Source of the DNA: JASHVB01 sp035508435 | GTDB lineage: Bacteria; Pseudomonadota; Alphaproteobacteria; Acetobacterales; Acetobacteraceae | Assembly (NCBI GenBank): GCA_035508435.1 | Contig: DATJNA010000034.1 | Coordinates: forward strand, 33,408 to 97,407 | Direction: 5' to 3' | DNA: 64,000 bases | Shown: positions 17,780-26,402 of the stretch, in pieces | How the letters are laid out: each line of letters starts with the position of its first letter | Position numbering within the stretch: position 1 is the first letter of the stretch | Notes under the pieces: generated by a model | Databases searched by the model: none | What the model was told of the DNA's origin: nothing | The model's input: only the letters and a program-made list of their open reading frames with translations | Made by a program: the position numbers and the translations under genes

Positions 17780-18000
17780 GGCGGGGCTCTCCTGATGCGT
17801 GCCCCTGGATAGCGCCGCGAGGTTAATGTTTGTTTAGCGCCGGTCCGGCATTGCTGCGTTCGCGTTGGGAGTCTCGCGGCCTGCGGGCGGCGTGGCGGCC
17901 GTGTTGGTTCCACCCTGCCTGAGCAAGCGTGCCGCGGCGCCTCGGTCTCAGCCAACATGAGCGAAACGAAGCAATCCCGGTCGGTCGACCCCTGCCAGGT

Positions 18001-18882
18001 TCAGGCAAAGGCCGGCTCGGCGGCCGCGGCAGGTTCGCGACGCGCCGTGGCATCGAACGGCTGGGCCGGGCGGTTCTGGCGCAGCGTCGCGGCGCCGTCG
18101 GCGACGATGCGCCATACCGCCTGCGCCAACACCTTGCGGTCCGGATAATGCGCGGGATCCACCGGCGCATGCAGCAGCACGGTCGCGCGCAGTCCCGAAC
18201 TCTGTCCAAGCCGCCAGAAATGCGAGGCGATGTCCATGTCGCCGTACCAGGCGAACACCGGCCGGCTGGCGCGCCCGGTCGGCAGCCCGCCCAGCCGGTC
18301 GTAGACCACCGACACCGGCTGGATCAGCGGCTGCCCGCCGTCGCCCGTTTCGGCCACGGCGAAGAAGGACGAGCGGAACGGCAGCACGCGCGATCCGTCC
18401 GAACTGGTGCCCTCAGGGAACAGGATCAGGTTGTCTCCCGAGCATAGGCGGGCGCGCATGTCGTCGCGCTCGCGACCGGTGGCGCCACGACGGCGGGTGA
18501 CGAAGACCGTGCGCCCGAGCCAGGCGAGCACGTTGACCACCGGCCAGCGTGCGATTTCTCCTTTGGCGACGAAGCAGCCGTCCAACACGCCGCCCAGGAT
18601 CGGCACGTCCACCCATGACGAGTGGTTGGAGACGTACATGACCGAGCGGTCGGCCGGGTGAGGGGCCGGCGCGCCAACGACGCACACCCGCACGCCGAGC
18701 AATCGGCTGAATACGGCCCAATAGCAGCGCGCGAAGGCGACCTTGGCGGGCCCGGGCAGCAGCAGGCATACGGCCTGGATGGCCATGGCGGGCAGCGTCC
18801 AAAGCAACAGCGCGACGAAGCGGCGCACCACGCGCACGCGGCGCAGCAGATGGCGCTTCTCGTCTTCCAGCGCCGTGTCCAT
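18001..18882 (-). CDS. Lysophospholipid acyltransferase (1-acyl-glycerol-3-phosphate acyltransferase family)
   Basis: This 293-residue membrane-associated acyltransferase has the catalytic NHSSWVD motif (HX4D with His87 and Asp92) and the glycerol-phosphate-binding LFPEGTS motif (154-160). An N-terminal hydrophobic stretch at about 22-45 anchors it. It transfers acyl groups to lysophospholipids at the inner membrane. The ATG at 18882 is chosen because the longer open frame upstream runs into the divergent tamA gene. The C-terminus is an alanine-rich tail. Confidence 0.85.
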   Translation of the reverse strand: MDTALEDEKRHLLRRVRVVRRFVALLLWTLPAMAIQAVCLLLPGPAKVAFARCYWAVFSRLLGVRVCVVGAPAPHPADRSVMYVSNHSSWVDVPILGGVLDGCFVAKGEIARWPVVNVLAWLGRTVFVTRRRGATGRERDDMRARLCSGDNLILFPEGTSSDGSRVLPFRSSFFAVAETGDGGQPLIQPVSVVYDRLGGLPTGRASRPVFAWYGDMDIASHFWRLGQSSGLRATVLLHAPVDPAHYPDRKVLAQAVWRIVADGAATLRQNRPAQPFDATARREPAAAAEPAFA

Positions 18883-19056
18883 GGGTGAGAAGGCCCCGCG
18901 TGCGGGCACCGTCGGGGGACGAGGGGCAAGACGTCGGGGCCGGCGTGGCGATTCCCGCATGATTGCCCGATTACCAAGCGGCTTGTCAGCCGACAATGGC
19001 GCAAGCGTGACCGTCGGGGGGCCGTCGCTTCGGACAATCTCCGCTACGGTAACCAA

Positions 19057-20892
19057 ATGCGCTGCCGTTTCCGGTTCCTGGTCCTGTCCGTTTGCCTGCT
19101 CTGGGCTTGCGTGCTCTGGGCGGTCACGGGATCCGCCGCGGACCCGCAGCCCTATGACGTGAACCTGGCCCCCACCGGCAACAGCGCACTCGACAGCGCG
19201 CTGAACGACAGCAGCACCCTGGTGTCGCTGCGCAAAACCGCCCCGGTGGGCGGCTTCGCGCTGATCGAGCGGGCGCGGCAGGATTTGGATCCGTTGACCA
19301 CCGCGCTGCACAGCTTCGGCTATTACCAGGCGCGCGTCACGGTCACGATCGACGGCCGTGCCCTCGATACGCCCGAGCTCGCCGACACAATCGATCACCT
19401 GCCGGCCCAGAAGCCGGCGGCGGTGGCGGTGCGGTTCGACCTCGGCCCGCAATTCCATCTGGGGCAGGTCGCCATCCATGGCGCGGTGCCGGCCGATGCG
19501 CGCGCGAAGCTCGGACTGGCGCCCGGGCAGCCGGCGCTCGCGGCGGAGGTGCTGGCCGGGCAGGGGCGGCTGCTGACCGCGATTCGTGACGACGGCTATC
19601 CGCTGGCGAAGGTCGATATGCCGCCGGCCACGCTGCACCTGGCGCAGAGCGTCCTGGATGTGGCGTTCGACGTCCGCACCGGGCCGCAGGCGTCGCTGGG
19701 GCCGATCGCGATCACCGGTCTGCAGCACATGCATGAATCATTCGTACGTCGGCGGCTGCTGCTGCATCCAGGCGAGCGCTTCAGCCCTGATGCCATCGAC
19801 AAGGCGCGGCAGGACCTGCAAGCGTTGGGCGTGTTCTCGGTGGTGCGGATCGTGCCGGCCGATCATCTGGACGCGCGGGGCGCGCTGCCGCTCACCGTCG
19901 AGGTGACTGAACGGCCGTTGCATGCGGTGGATGCGGGCATCGCCTACTCCACCGATCTCGGCCTGAACTTCAATCTTGGCTGGCACGACCGCAATTTGTT
20001 CGGCAACGCGGAGCAATTGAACCTGACCGCGGCGATGAACCTGGGCGGCGATGCGGTGACGCAGCCGGGCTATCAGTTTCAGGCTCAGTTCATCAAGCCG
20101 GATTTCCTCGCCCACGATCAGTCGCTGGAGATCGACCTGGAGGCGCTGAAGCAATACCTGCAGGCGTACGACCAGAACGCGCTGATCGAGAAGTTCCTGC
20201 TTGATCGCAAGCTGTCGCCGCATTGGACATTCAGCTACGGCGTCGCGGGAGAGCAGGAGAAGATTTCGCAGGAAGGAGTGGGTCGACATTATGAACTGGT
20301 GGGGTTTCCACTCAATTTGAAATTCGACAACACCGACAGCGTGTTCAATCCGACCGAAGGAATCCGCGCATCGATTGCCGTGACGCCGACCGGGGCGCTG
20401 GGATCGAATGACACGGGGTTCGTGATCCTGGAGGCGGCGGGGTCGACCTATCTGGACCTCAGCGGCGATGGGCGCAGCGTGCTGGCGCTGCGCGGGCTGG
20501 TCGGGGAAGTGCCTGGCACCAACACCTTCTCGCTGCCGCCGGACCAGCGCTTCTATGCCGGCGGCAGCGCGACGGTGCGCGGCTTCAAATACCAGTCGAT
20601 CGGGCCGCGGTTCCCCGACCGTGAGCCCACCGGCGGTACGGCGGTGAGTGCGGGAACGGTGGAGTTCCGCCAGCGCATCATGGGCAATTACGGCGCGGTG
20701 GCGTTCATCGACGCCGGGCAGGTGAGCGATAATGGCGTGCCGTTCAGCAATTCGTGGCGCGTCGGCGTGGGAGTGGGATTCCGCTACTACACGTCGCTCG
20801 GGCCGATCCGGTTGGATCTGGCGGTACCGATGAACAAGGAGCCTGGCGGCGATACCTTCGAGCTCTATATCGGCATCGGGCAGGCGTTCTGA
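19057..20892 (+). CDS. tamA: Translocation and assembly module outer-membrane protein TamA
   Basis: This 611-residue Omp85-family protein has a signal peptide (about 1-28), POTRA-like repeats in the first half (for example LGPIAITGLQHMHESFVRRR near residue 217), and a C-terminal 16-stranded barrel. The conserved barrel motif is VRGFKYQSIGP, and the protein ends in phenylalanine (YIGIGQAF), the outer-membrane targeting signature. TamA helps insert proteins into, and move lipids to, the outer membrane with TamB. tamB normally follows but is absent here; the next gene is unrelated. It is divergent from the acyltransferase gene with 174 bp between. Confidence 0.88.
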   Translation: MRCRFRFLVLSVCLLWACVLWAVTGSAADPQPYDVNLAPTGNSALDSALNDSSTLVSLRKTAPVGGFALIERARQDLDPLTTALHSFGYYQARVTVTIDGRALDTPELADTIDHLPAQKPAAVAVRFDLGPQFHLGQVAIHGAVPADARAKLGLAPGQPALAAEVLAGQGRLLTAIRDDGYPLAKVDMPPATLHLAQSVLDVAFDVRTGPQASLGPIAITGLQHMHESFVRRRLLLHPGERFSPDAIDKARQDLQALGVFSVVRIVPADHLDARGALPLTVEVTERPLHAVDAGIAYSTDLGLNFNLGWHDRNLFGNAEQLNLTAAMNLGGDAVTQPGYQFQAQFIKPDFLAHDQSLEIDLEALKQYLQAYDQNALIEKFLLDRKLSPHWTFSYGVAGEQEKISQEGVGRHYELVGFPLNLKFDNTDSVFNPTEGIRASIAVTPTGALGSNDTGFVILEAAGSTYLDLSGDGRSVLALRGLVGEVPGTNTFSLPPDQRFYAGGSATVRGFKYQSIGPRFPDREPTGGTAVSAGTVEFRQRIMGNYGAVAFIDAGQVSDNGVPFSNSWRVGVGVGFRYYTSLGPIRLDLAVPMNKEPGGDTFELYIGIGQAF

Positions 20893-21258
20893 TGTTGGCT
20901 GCCCCTCGCACTGCGAGCACCGCGAGCATAGCGTGGCGGGACGCAGTGATCCCGGTCGCTCAGGCGCGGGGGCGATCGCGCGTCAAGCTGACCGGGGCTG
21001 CTTCGCTCCCGGCGTGATCTTGCGATGACAATTCAACACGACCGAGATGGCTGCGGACCCTGCGGGACCTCGCAATGACAATCCGATATGACCGGGATTG
21101 CTTCGCTCCCGGCGGGATCCTGCAATGTCAATGGGACGATCGGGAGGCGTGCCGCTGCTGTCGCTGCTTGTGCAACAGGCGGTGAAGCAGGGCGCAGGAC
21201 GGTTGACGCGGCGATGCACCGGTCCACTCTGCGGCCGAGTGGTGGGAGGAAACCAACA
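20893..21258. other. Intergenic region holding a 50-bp tandem repeat
   Basis: This 366-bp space between tamA and the SMP-30 gene contains no recognised gene. Most of it is taken by three 50-bp repeats (20990-21139) and a related partial copy just before them (about 20938-20965). The ribosome-binding site for the next gene (GGGAGGA) is at its right end. Confidence 0.6.
20990..21139. repeat. 50-bp tandem repeat, three copies
   Basis: Copies begin at 20990, 21040 and 21090, an exact 50-bp period. Each begins GACCG and contains TGCTTCGCTCCCGGCG (first and third copies) or a variant, then a GCAATGAC-like block around position 33-40. Related single copies occur near 4083, near 17958 (inverted) and near 47252, so the element is dispersed. 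It resembles the intergenic repeats with a GATTGCTTCG core that are common in alphaproteobacterial genomes. Confidence 0.8.
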
Positions 21259-22443
21259 ATGTTCAATCGCCTGACGCGTCGTGGCATGCTGGTTGGAGCG
21301 GCGAGCCTGGCTCCGGTCGCGGCGCTGGGTCAGCAGACTCGCCCAACGCTGGCAACGCCGCCGAGCGTGGTGACGGAGCCGCCGCGCCAATGGGGACGCG
21401 AGGCGCCGCCGGAGGTCTATCCCGATCCGGACGTGCTGGTGATCGATCCCGGTTTCAAGCAGTACCTGGTTGGGCTGGCGGCAATCCATCGGCTGTGGAC
21501 CGGATTTGCCTGGGCGGAAGGGCCGGCCTGGTCCGGCGAGGGCAACTACGCCTTGTTCAGCGACGTGAAGGGCAACACGCAGTATCGCTACATCTGGGAA
21601 ACCGGCGAGGTTACGACTTTCAGAAAGCCATCATGGAGAAGCAACGGCAATACATTTGATTTTCAGGGGCGGCAGATATCGTGCCAGGACGTGTTCCGGC
21701 GCGTGGTGCGGTGGGAGCAAAGCGGGGCGATGACAGTCATCGCTGCTTCGTTCGAGGGCAAGTCGCTGAACTCGCCCAACGACGTGGTGCCTCATCCCGA
21801 CGGCAGCATCTGGTTCACCGATCCTCCGTATGGCGATCAGCTCACCGAAGGCCATCCCGATGTCGCGGGCGGCACCGCCAATCCACGCGGCATCGATGAT
21901 CCGACGCTCAGCGACAATGGCGTCGGGCTGATCGGCGGGATGAAACGGGAGCTGCCCGAGAACACCTATCGCTGGGATCCGAGCGGCCGGCTCGACGTGG
22001 TGGTGCCGGGCAGCCAGGTGCCGGACCCGAACGGCATCTGCTTCTCGCCCGACTACAAGACTCTCTACCTGATCAGCACCGGTCCGGGGCCGGGCGATAA
22101 TGGGCACGGCGGCAAAGGCGTCATCTACGCGTTCGATGTACAAGGCACGAAGTTGGCCAATATGCGATTGTTCACCGACTGCATGGTGGACGGTGTGCAT
22201 TGCGGGCCGGATGGCATGCGGGCGGATCGGGCGGGAAATCTATGGGTCGGGTCGAACGCGCCGCTCGGCTATTGCGGGGTGACGGTCTGGAACGCGGCGG
22301 GCAAGCTGATCGGGCGGATCCGGTTGCCCGAGGTCTGCGCCAACCTCTGCTTCGCCGGTCCGAAGCGGGATTATCTGTTCATGGCGGCGAGCCAGTCGAT
22401 CTACATGCTGATGGTCAATGTGCAGGGAGCGGCGCCAGGGTAA
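21259..22443 (+). CDS. Secreted SMP-30/gluconolactonase family protein
   Basis: This 394-residue beta-propeller starts MFNRLTRRGMLVGAASLAP, a twin-arginine-type signal (Arg7-Arg8), so it is probably exported folded. Family metal-site motifs are present: the Glu of WAEGPAW, the Asn of NSPNDVV, the Asn of DPNGICFSPD, and the late Asp of GPDGMRADRAGN. The family hydrolyses sugar lactones or similar esters using a bound divalent metal. The start follows a GGAGGA ribosome-binding site. No neighbouring sugar-catabolic gene is evident. Confidence 0.85.
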   Translation: MFNRLTRRGMLVGAASLAPVAALGQQTRPTLATPPSVVTEPPRQWGREAPPEVYPDPDVLVIDPGFKQYLVGLAAIHRLWTGFAWAEGPAWSGEGNYALFSDVKGNTQYRYIWETGEVTTFRKPSWRSNGNTFDFQGRQISCQDVFRRVVRWEQSGAMTVIAASFEGKSLNSPNDVVPHPDGSIWFTDPPYGDQLTEGHPDVAGGTANPRGIDDPTLSDNGVGLIGGMKRELPENTYRWDPSGRLDVVVPGSQVPDPNGICFSPDYKTLYLISTGPGPGDNGHGGKGVIYAFDVQGTKLANMRLFTDCMVDGVHCGPDGMRADRAGNLWVGSNAPLGYCGVTVWNAAGKLIGRIRLPEVCANLCFAGPKRDYLFMAASQSIYMLMVNVQGAAPG

Positions 22444-22444
22444 G

Positions 22445-22610
22445 GATCGCCCTGGATCGACAGAATGGTTTCGGTCTCGCCGGACCGCTGCAAGCCGATG
22501 CGCGGGGCGTCGGCACTGGGATAGGCGGACAGGTCGCGGGCGAGGGGCGTTCGGTCCGGGCCCGCGACCGCCACCACCGCGCGAACGCCGGCGATCCAGG
22601 TGTTGCGGGG
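22445..22610 (-). pseudogene. Decayed fragment of proB (PUA-domain part)
   Basis: Read on the minus strand, this stretch translates to AGVRAVVAVAGPDRTPLARD and continues LSAYPSADAPRI with no start codon of its own. The intact ProB encoded a few hundred bases away has AGVRAV, nine other residues, then VVIAGPDGTPLARGLCAYAS and ADALRI. The fragment is therefore a partial duplicate of the 3' end of proB with an internal deletion and many substitutions. On the DNA level the similarity between about 22461-22625 and 22905-23165 is visible by eye. It lies just after the SMP-30 stop and before a 23-bp tandem repeat. Confidence 0.75.
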
Positions 22611-22654
22611 AGTCGGGTACGACGTTGCGCGCGATCGGTGCGCTCAACATCGCT

Positions 22655-22763
22655 GCAAGCGCACCACTGCTATCGGTGCAAGCGCACCACTGCCATCGGT
22701 GCAAGCGCACCACTGCCATCGGTGCCAGCGCACCGCTGCTATCGGTGCCAGCGCACCGCTGCT
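22655..22763. repeat. 23-bp tandem repeat, about 4.7 copies
   Basis: Copies begin at 22655, 22678, 22701, 22724 and 22747 (the last partial), an exact 23-bp period with an internal AGCGCACC core and a TATCGGT or CATCGGT end. The array sits between the proB fragment and the 3' end of intact proB. There are no spacers, so it is not a CRISPR array. Confidence 0.9.
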
Positions 22764-22848
22764 GCTTGGCAAATTGGCCCGGCAAACGGCGTCGATCGAA
22801 TCAGGGCAGGTGTCATGAACGAGCCTTGGGAATTGCCATGGTCCCTGA

Positions 22849-24000
22849 TCAGATCAGTACGAGATCGTCACGATGCACGATCTCGTCGCGTCGGCGCCAG
22901 CCGAGAATGGCTTCGATCTCATCGGACCGATGCCCGATGATGCGCAGGGCGTCGGCGCTGGCGTAAGCGCACAGGCCGCGCGCCAGTGGCGTGCCGTCAG
23001 GACCGGCGATCACCACCGGGTCGCCGCGCTGAAACGAGCCTTCCACCGCGCGAACGCCGGCGGGCAGCAGCGAACGGCCGGCACGCAGGGCGCGGACCGC
23101 GCCGGCATCGACCAGCAGTGTGCCGAGTGGTGCCAGCGCGCCGGCGATCCAGCTCTTGCGCGCCGTGCGGCCCTCGGGGGCGGGCAGGAACCAGGTACAG
23201 CGCGCGCCCTGAGCCAGCGCGGTCAGCGGACGATCGGTGTAGCCACGCGCGATCGCCATGGCGCAGCCGGCCTGCGTGGCAATGCGCGCCGCCGCCAGCT
23301 TGGTGCGCATGCCGCCGGAGGAATAGCCGGGCGGTGGCTCGCCGCCCATCGCCTCGATCTCCGGCGTGACCGTTGCGACGACCGGGATGTGAGTGGCGGT
23401 CGGATCCCGGCCGGGGTCCGCCGTGTAGAGACCATCGATGTCCGACAGCAATACCAGGACGTCCGCTTGCAGCATTTCGGCGACGCGGGCGGCGAGGCGG
23501 TCGTTGTCGCCGAAGCGGATCTCGGCGGTCGCGACGGTGTCGTTCTCGTTGATCACCGGGATGCAGCCGAGTTGGAGCAAGGTATTCAGGGTGGCGCGGG
23601 CGTTGAGATAGCGGCGGCGGTCCTCGGTGTCGTCCAGCGTCAACAGGAGCTGGGCGGCGGTCAGGCTCTCGGCGGAGAGCGCCTCCGACCAGGCCTGGGC
23701 CAGGCGGATCTGGCCAACCGCCGCGGCAGCCTGTTGCTCTTCCAGGCGGAGGCGCTTCTGGGTCAGGCGGAGGGTGCGCCGCGCGAGCGCAATGGCGCCG
23801 GAGGACACCACGATCACGTCACGGCCACGCCGGCGCAGGGCGGCGATGTCGGCGGTGATGCCGGCGAGCCATGCGGCGCGTGGTGCGGCGTCGTCCGCAT
23901 CCACCACCAGGGCGCTGCCGATCTTCACCACCAGCCGTCGCGCGGCGCGGAAAACTCCCTCCCCCGTTTGCGGGGGAGGGTCAGGCAGAGGGTGCTGCAT
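22849..24000 (-). CDS. proB: Glutamate 5-kinase
   Basis: This 383-residue enzyme phosphorylates glutamate in the first step of proline synthesis. It has an amino-acid kinase domain (RRLVVKIGSALVV at 21-33, IVVSSGAIALA, PVINENDTVA, FGDNDRLAA) and a C-terminal PUA domain (about 300-370). The first 16 or so residues (PDPPPQTGEG included) are encoded by a GC-rich hairpin repeat at 23957-23980, so the N-terminus looks like captured non-coding sequence. No better start codon exists downstream before the kinase core. It starts inside the end of obgE (20-bp overlap), forming the common obgE-proB pair. Confidence 0.92.
   Translation of the reverse strand: MQHPLPDPPPQTGEGVFRAARRLVVKIGSALVVDADDAAPRAAWLAGITADIAALRRRGRDVIVVSSGAIALARRTLRLTQKRLRLEEQQAAAAVGQIRLAQAWSEALSAESLTAAQLLLTLDDTEDRRRYLNARATLNTLLQLGCIPVINENDTVATAEIRFGDNDRLAARVAEMLQADVLVLLSDIDGLYTADPGRDPTATHIPVVATVTPEIEAMGGEPPPGYSSGGMRTKLAAARIATQAGCAMAIARGYTDRPLTALAQGARCTWFLPAPEGRTARKSWIAGALAPLGTLLVDAGAVRALRAGRSLLPAGVRAVEGSFQRGDPVVIAGPDGTPLARGLCAYASADALRIIGHRSDEIEAILGWRRRDEIVHRDDLVLI
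23957..23980. repeat. GC-rich palindromic element inside the proB 5' coding region
   Basis: CCCTCCCCCG (23957-23966) and CGGGGGAGGG (23971-23980) form a perfect 10-bp stem with a 4-base loop. It lies one base from the obgE stop and within codons 7-15 of proB. A longer relative is at 44165-44203. Such hairpins are usually intergenic, so its coding location is unusual. It could weaken transcription or translation from obgE into proB. Confidence 0.7.
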
Positions 24001-25096
24001 GCTGCCCGCCTGACCCCGCTTGATCCGCGCCTTGGCTCAGCCCCATGTCGCGCGACGGCGCGCCTTGCGCACCCGCTCCGGCGTCTTCCACGCAGCGGCG
24101 GGTCGAGCGCTCCTTCTGCATCGCCTGCAATTGCCGCAGCAGTTCGGGCATGCCCTGCCCGGTGACGCCCGACAACAGCATCACCCGAGCACCCGACGCC
24201 TTGCGAAGGGCAGCCAACCGGGCGGCCGTTTGGCGCGGTGTCATCGCGTCGGCCTTGTTCAGCCCGATCAGTTGCGGCTTCTCTGCGAGGCCGGCGCCGT
24301 AGGCTTCCAGCTCCCGCCGCACCGTCCGCCAGGCCTTCACCACGTCGCCGGCGGCGCCATCGACCAGATGCAGCAGCACGGCGCAACGCTCCACATGTCC
24401 GAGGAAGCGGTCGCCGAGGCCGGCCCCTTCATGCGCGCCCTCGATCAGGCCGGGGATGTCGGCGATGACGAACTCCTCCGCCGCGCTCAGCCGTACCACG
24501 CCGAGCTGAGGGTGGAGGGTGGTGAAGGGATAGTCGGCGATTTTCGGCCGCGCCGCCGAAACGCGCGCCAGGAAGGTGGACTTGCCCGCGTTCGGCAGTC
24601 CCACCAGCCCGACATCGGCAATCAGCTTCAGGCGCAGCCAGACCCAGCGCTCCTCGCCCGGCCAGCCCTTGGTCGCCTTGCGAGGCGCCCGGTTGGTGGC
24701 GGACTTGAAATGTGCGTTGCCGAACCCGCCGTCGCCGCCACGCAGCACCACCACCCGTTTGCCCGACGCATCCATGTCCGCGAGCAAGGTTTCGTGGTCC
24801 TCGGCGAGGATCTCGGTGCCGACGGGGACATGGATCACCACGTCCCGGGCGCCGGCGCCGGTGCGATCGCTGCCGGCGCCATTGCCGCCTTTCTTGGCCC
24901 GAAAGTGCTGGGTGTAGCGGAAGTCGATCAGCGTGTTCAGGTCGGCGGCTGCCTCGAACATGATGTCGCCGCCCTTGCCGCCGTTGCCGCCGTCCGGGCC
25001 GCCGAACTCGAGGAACTTTTCGCGCCGGAACGCCACGACGCCGTCGCCGCCGTCGCCGGAGCGCAGATAGACCTTGGCCTGGTCAAGAAACTTCAT
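23981..25096 (-). CDS. obgE: Obg family GTPase
   Basis: This 371-residue ribosome-associated GTPase has a glycine-rich Obg domain (KVYLRSGDGGDGVVAFRREK from residue 7; further Gly-rich turns to about 158) and a G domain. The G domain has GLPNAGKST (G1), DIPGLIEGAHEG (G3) and LNKAD (G4). The C-terminal OCT domain is absent and replaced by a short low-complexity tail, as in many alphaproteobacteria. It is followed by proB (overlapping) and preceded by the rplU-rpmA operon, a conserved order. Confidence 0.95.
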   Translation of the reverse strand: MKFLDQAKVYLRSGDGGDGVVAFRREKFLEFGGPDGGNGGKGGDIMFEAAADLNTLIDFRYTQHFRAKKGGNGAGSDRTGAGARDVVIHVPVGTEILAEDHETLLADMDASGKRVVVLRGGDGGFGNAHFKSATNRAPRKATKGWPGEERWVWLRLKLIADVGLVGLPNAGKSTFLARVSAARPKIADYPFTTLHPQLGVVRLSAAEEFVIADIPGLIEGAHEGAGLGDRFLGHVERCAVLLHLVDGAAGDVVKAWRTVRRELEAYGAGLAEKPQLIGLNKADAMTPRQTAARLAALRKASGARVMLLSGVTGQGMPELLRQLQAMQKERSTRRCVEDAGAGAQGAPSRDMGLSQGADQAGSGGQHAAPSA

Positions 25097-25156
25097 GGCA
25101 TCTCATCGCTGTCGGCCCGGCGCTGGCGATTGCGCTCCGTGCACCGATAAAGCAGA

Positions 25157-25186
25157 ACGGGGGCCGGCTGCGCTGCCGGCCCCCGT
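25157..25186 (-). terminator. Hairpin terminator after rplU-rpmA
   Basis: ACGGGGGCCGGC (25157-25168) and GCCGGCCCCCGT (25175-25186) form a perfect 12-bp stem with a 6-base loop. On the minus strand it lies 25 bp after the rpmA stop and is followed by TTCTGCTTT, a weak T-rich tail. It should end or attenuate the ribosomal-protein transcript before obgE. Confidence 0.75.
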
Positions 25187-25211
25187 CATGACGACATCGT
25201 TCCGGACGCGC

Positions 25212-25481
25212 TTATTCGGCGGCAACCGGCGACGGTCGCACCGAGATATGCACGCGATCATCCGAACGGCGGCGGAACTCCACCTTGCCGTCGATCAGCG
25301 CGAAGATCGTGTGGTCGCGGCCGAGGCCGACATTCTCGCCCGGGCGCCACTTGGTGCCGCGCTGGCGGACCAGGATGTTGCCGGCGATGACCGCCTCGCC
25401 GCCGAACTTCTTGATGCCGAGGCGCCGGCCTTCCGTGTCGCGCCCGTTGCGGGACGAGCCGCCCGCCTTCTTGTGTGCCAT
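25212..25481 (-). CDS. rpmA: 50S ribosomal protein L27
   Basis: This 89-residue protein starts MAHKKAGGSSRNGRDT, the characteristic L27 start with the flexible tail reaching the peptidyl-transferase centre. The core GEAVIAGNILVRQRGT and GLGRDHTIFAL match the family. It follows rplU after 6 bp in the standard rplU-rpmA order. Confidence 0.97.
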   Translation of the reverse strand: MAHKKAGGSSRNGRDTEGRRLGIKKFGGEAVIAGNILVRQRGTKWRPGENVGLGRDHTIFALIDGKVEFRRRSDDRVHISVRPSPVAAE

Positions 25482-25487
25482 GGTCGG

Positions 25488-26237
25488 TTACTCCTTTACC
25501 GGCGCATCCGGCGCGGCTTGCTCGGGTTCTCCCCCGGCTTCCAGCGCCAGCGATTCGACCACATCCATGGCGGCGGGGCCGGCGGCGAGCTCGGCCGGAG
25601 GCGGGGACGCGGGTTCGAACGCGGCCTGGCGGGTGTCGATGGCAGGCCCCGGGGGCGCCTGCCCGTCATCGGCGAAGACAGGCGGAGCCTCTTGTCCGGA
25701 TGGTTCACCAGATTCCAGCGCGAGCGATTCAACCACGTCCATGCCGGCGGGACCCGCCGTGACGACGGCCGGTGTCTCGGGCGCCGGCTCGAAGGTTGCG
25801 GGGTGGTCGGCTGTCGGGTCGAACGCCGCGGGTTCGCCAGAGGCTTCGGCAGAGGCTGCGGCAGAGGTTTCGGCAGAGGTTTCGGCAGAGGTTTCGGCGG
25901 CGGCCGGCTCGGCGAGTGCCGTGCCATCTTTGGCGAAGCCCGCCACCCGCAGCACCGTCACATGCTGCCGGTGCCCGTTCCTCCGTCGGCTGTTCTGCCG
26001 CCGGCGCTTCTTGAAGATGATGACTTTGTCCAGCCGGTCCTGGGCGATGACCGTCGCACTGACCTCGGCGCCGGCGACGGTGGGGGCGCCCAGTGTCAGG
26101 CCGTCGGCGGTGCCCAGCGCGAGCACGTCGGTAAAGGTCACGGTGGCGCCCGGCTCGGCTTCCAGCTTCTCCACCTTCAGCACAGCGTTGGGGGTAACGC
26201 GGTACTGCTTCCCGCCGGTGCGGATCACAGCGAACAT
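25488..26237 (-). CDS. rplU: 50S ribosomal protein L21 with a long acidic repeat tail
   Basis: The first 103 or so residues (MFAVIRTGGKQYRVTPN... IIFKKRRRQNSRRRNGHRQ) are a normal L21. They are followed by about 145 extra residues rich in Ala, Glu and Pro. The tail contains a short repeat unit ETSA three times, from 12-bp DNA repeats around 25855-25895, and a longer duplicated block MDVVESLALE about 60 residues apart. The ATG at 26237 is chosen over a TTG 18 bp upstream because it gives the conserved L21 start. Extended L21 tails occur in some alphaproteobacteria; the function of this one is unknown. Confidence 0.93.
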   Translation of the reverse strand: MFAVIRTGGKQYRVTPNAVLKVEKLEAEPGATVTFTDVLALGTADGLTLGAPTVAGAEVSATVIAQDRLDKVIIFKKRRRQNSRRRNGHRQHVTVLRVAGFAKDGTALAEPAAAETSAETSAETSAAASAEASGEPAAFDPTADHPATFEPAPETPAVVTAGPAGMDVVESLALESGEPSGQEAPPVFADDGQAPPGPAIDTRQAAFEPASPPPAELAAGPAAMDVVESLALEAGGEPEQAAPDAPVKE

Positions 26238-26402
26238 CGGATCGGACTTTCCCAAGACAGTCCGGGCCGCAGGGAACGCCCGGCGGCCGGAGATCGGGGG
26301 GTTATAGCGGGGGGCGGCAGGGAGTCAACGCAGCGCCGGACGGTGCGATCATCGCTCGGCGCCGCGGTTTCCGGATGCCGCCGCCCCGGTTACATAAGCG
26401 GC

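Noticed and set aside
22655..22763. Possible CRISPR array
   Set aside because: The 23-bp units are directly adjacent with no spacers and no cas genes are near; the same holds for the 25-bp array at 45876-46020.
25074..26402. N-terminal extension of the molybdenum hydroxylase as a fusion protein
   Set aside because: The open frame upstream of 26403 is antisense to obgE start, rpmA and rplU and reads as arginine/alanine-rich shadow; the family start is at 26403.
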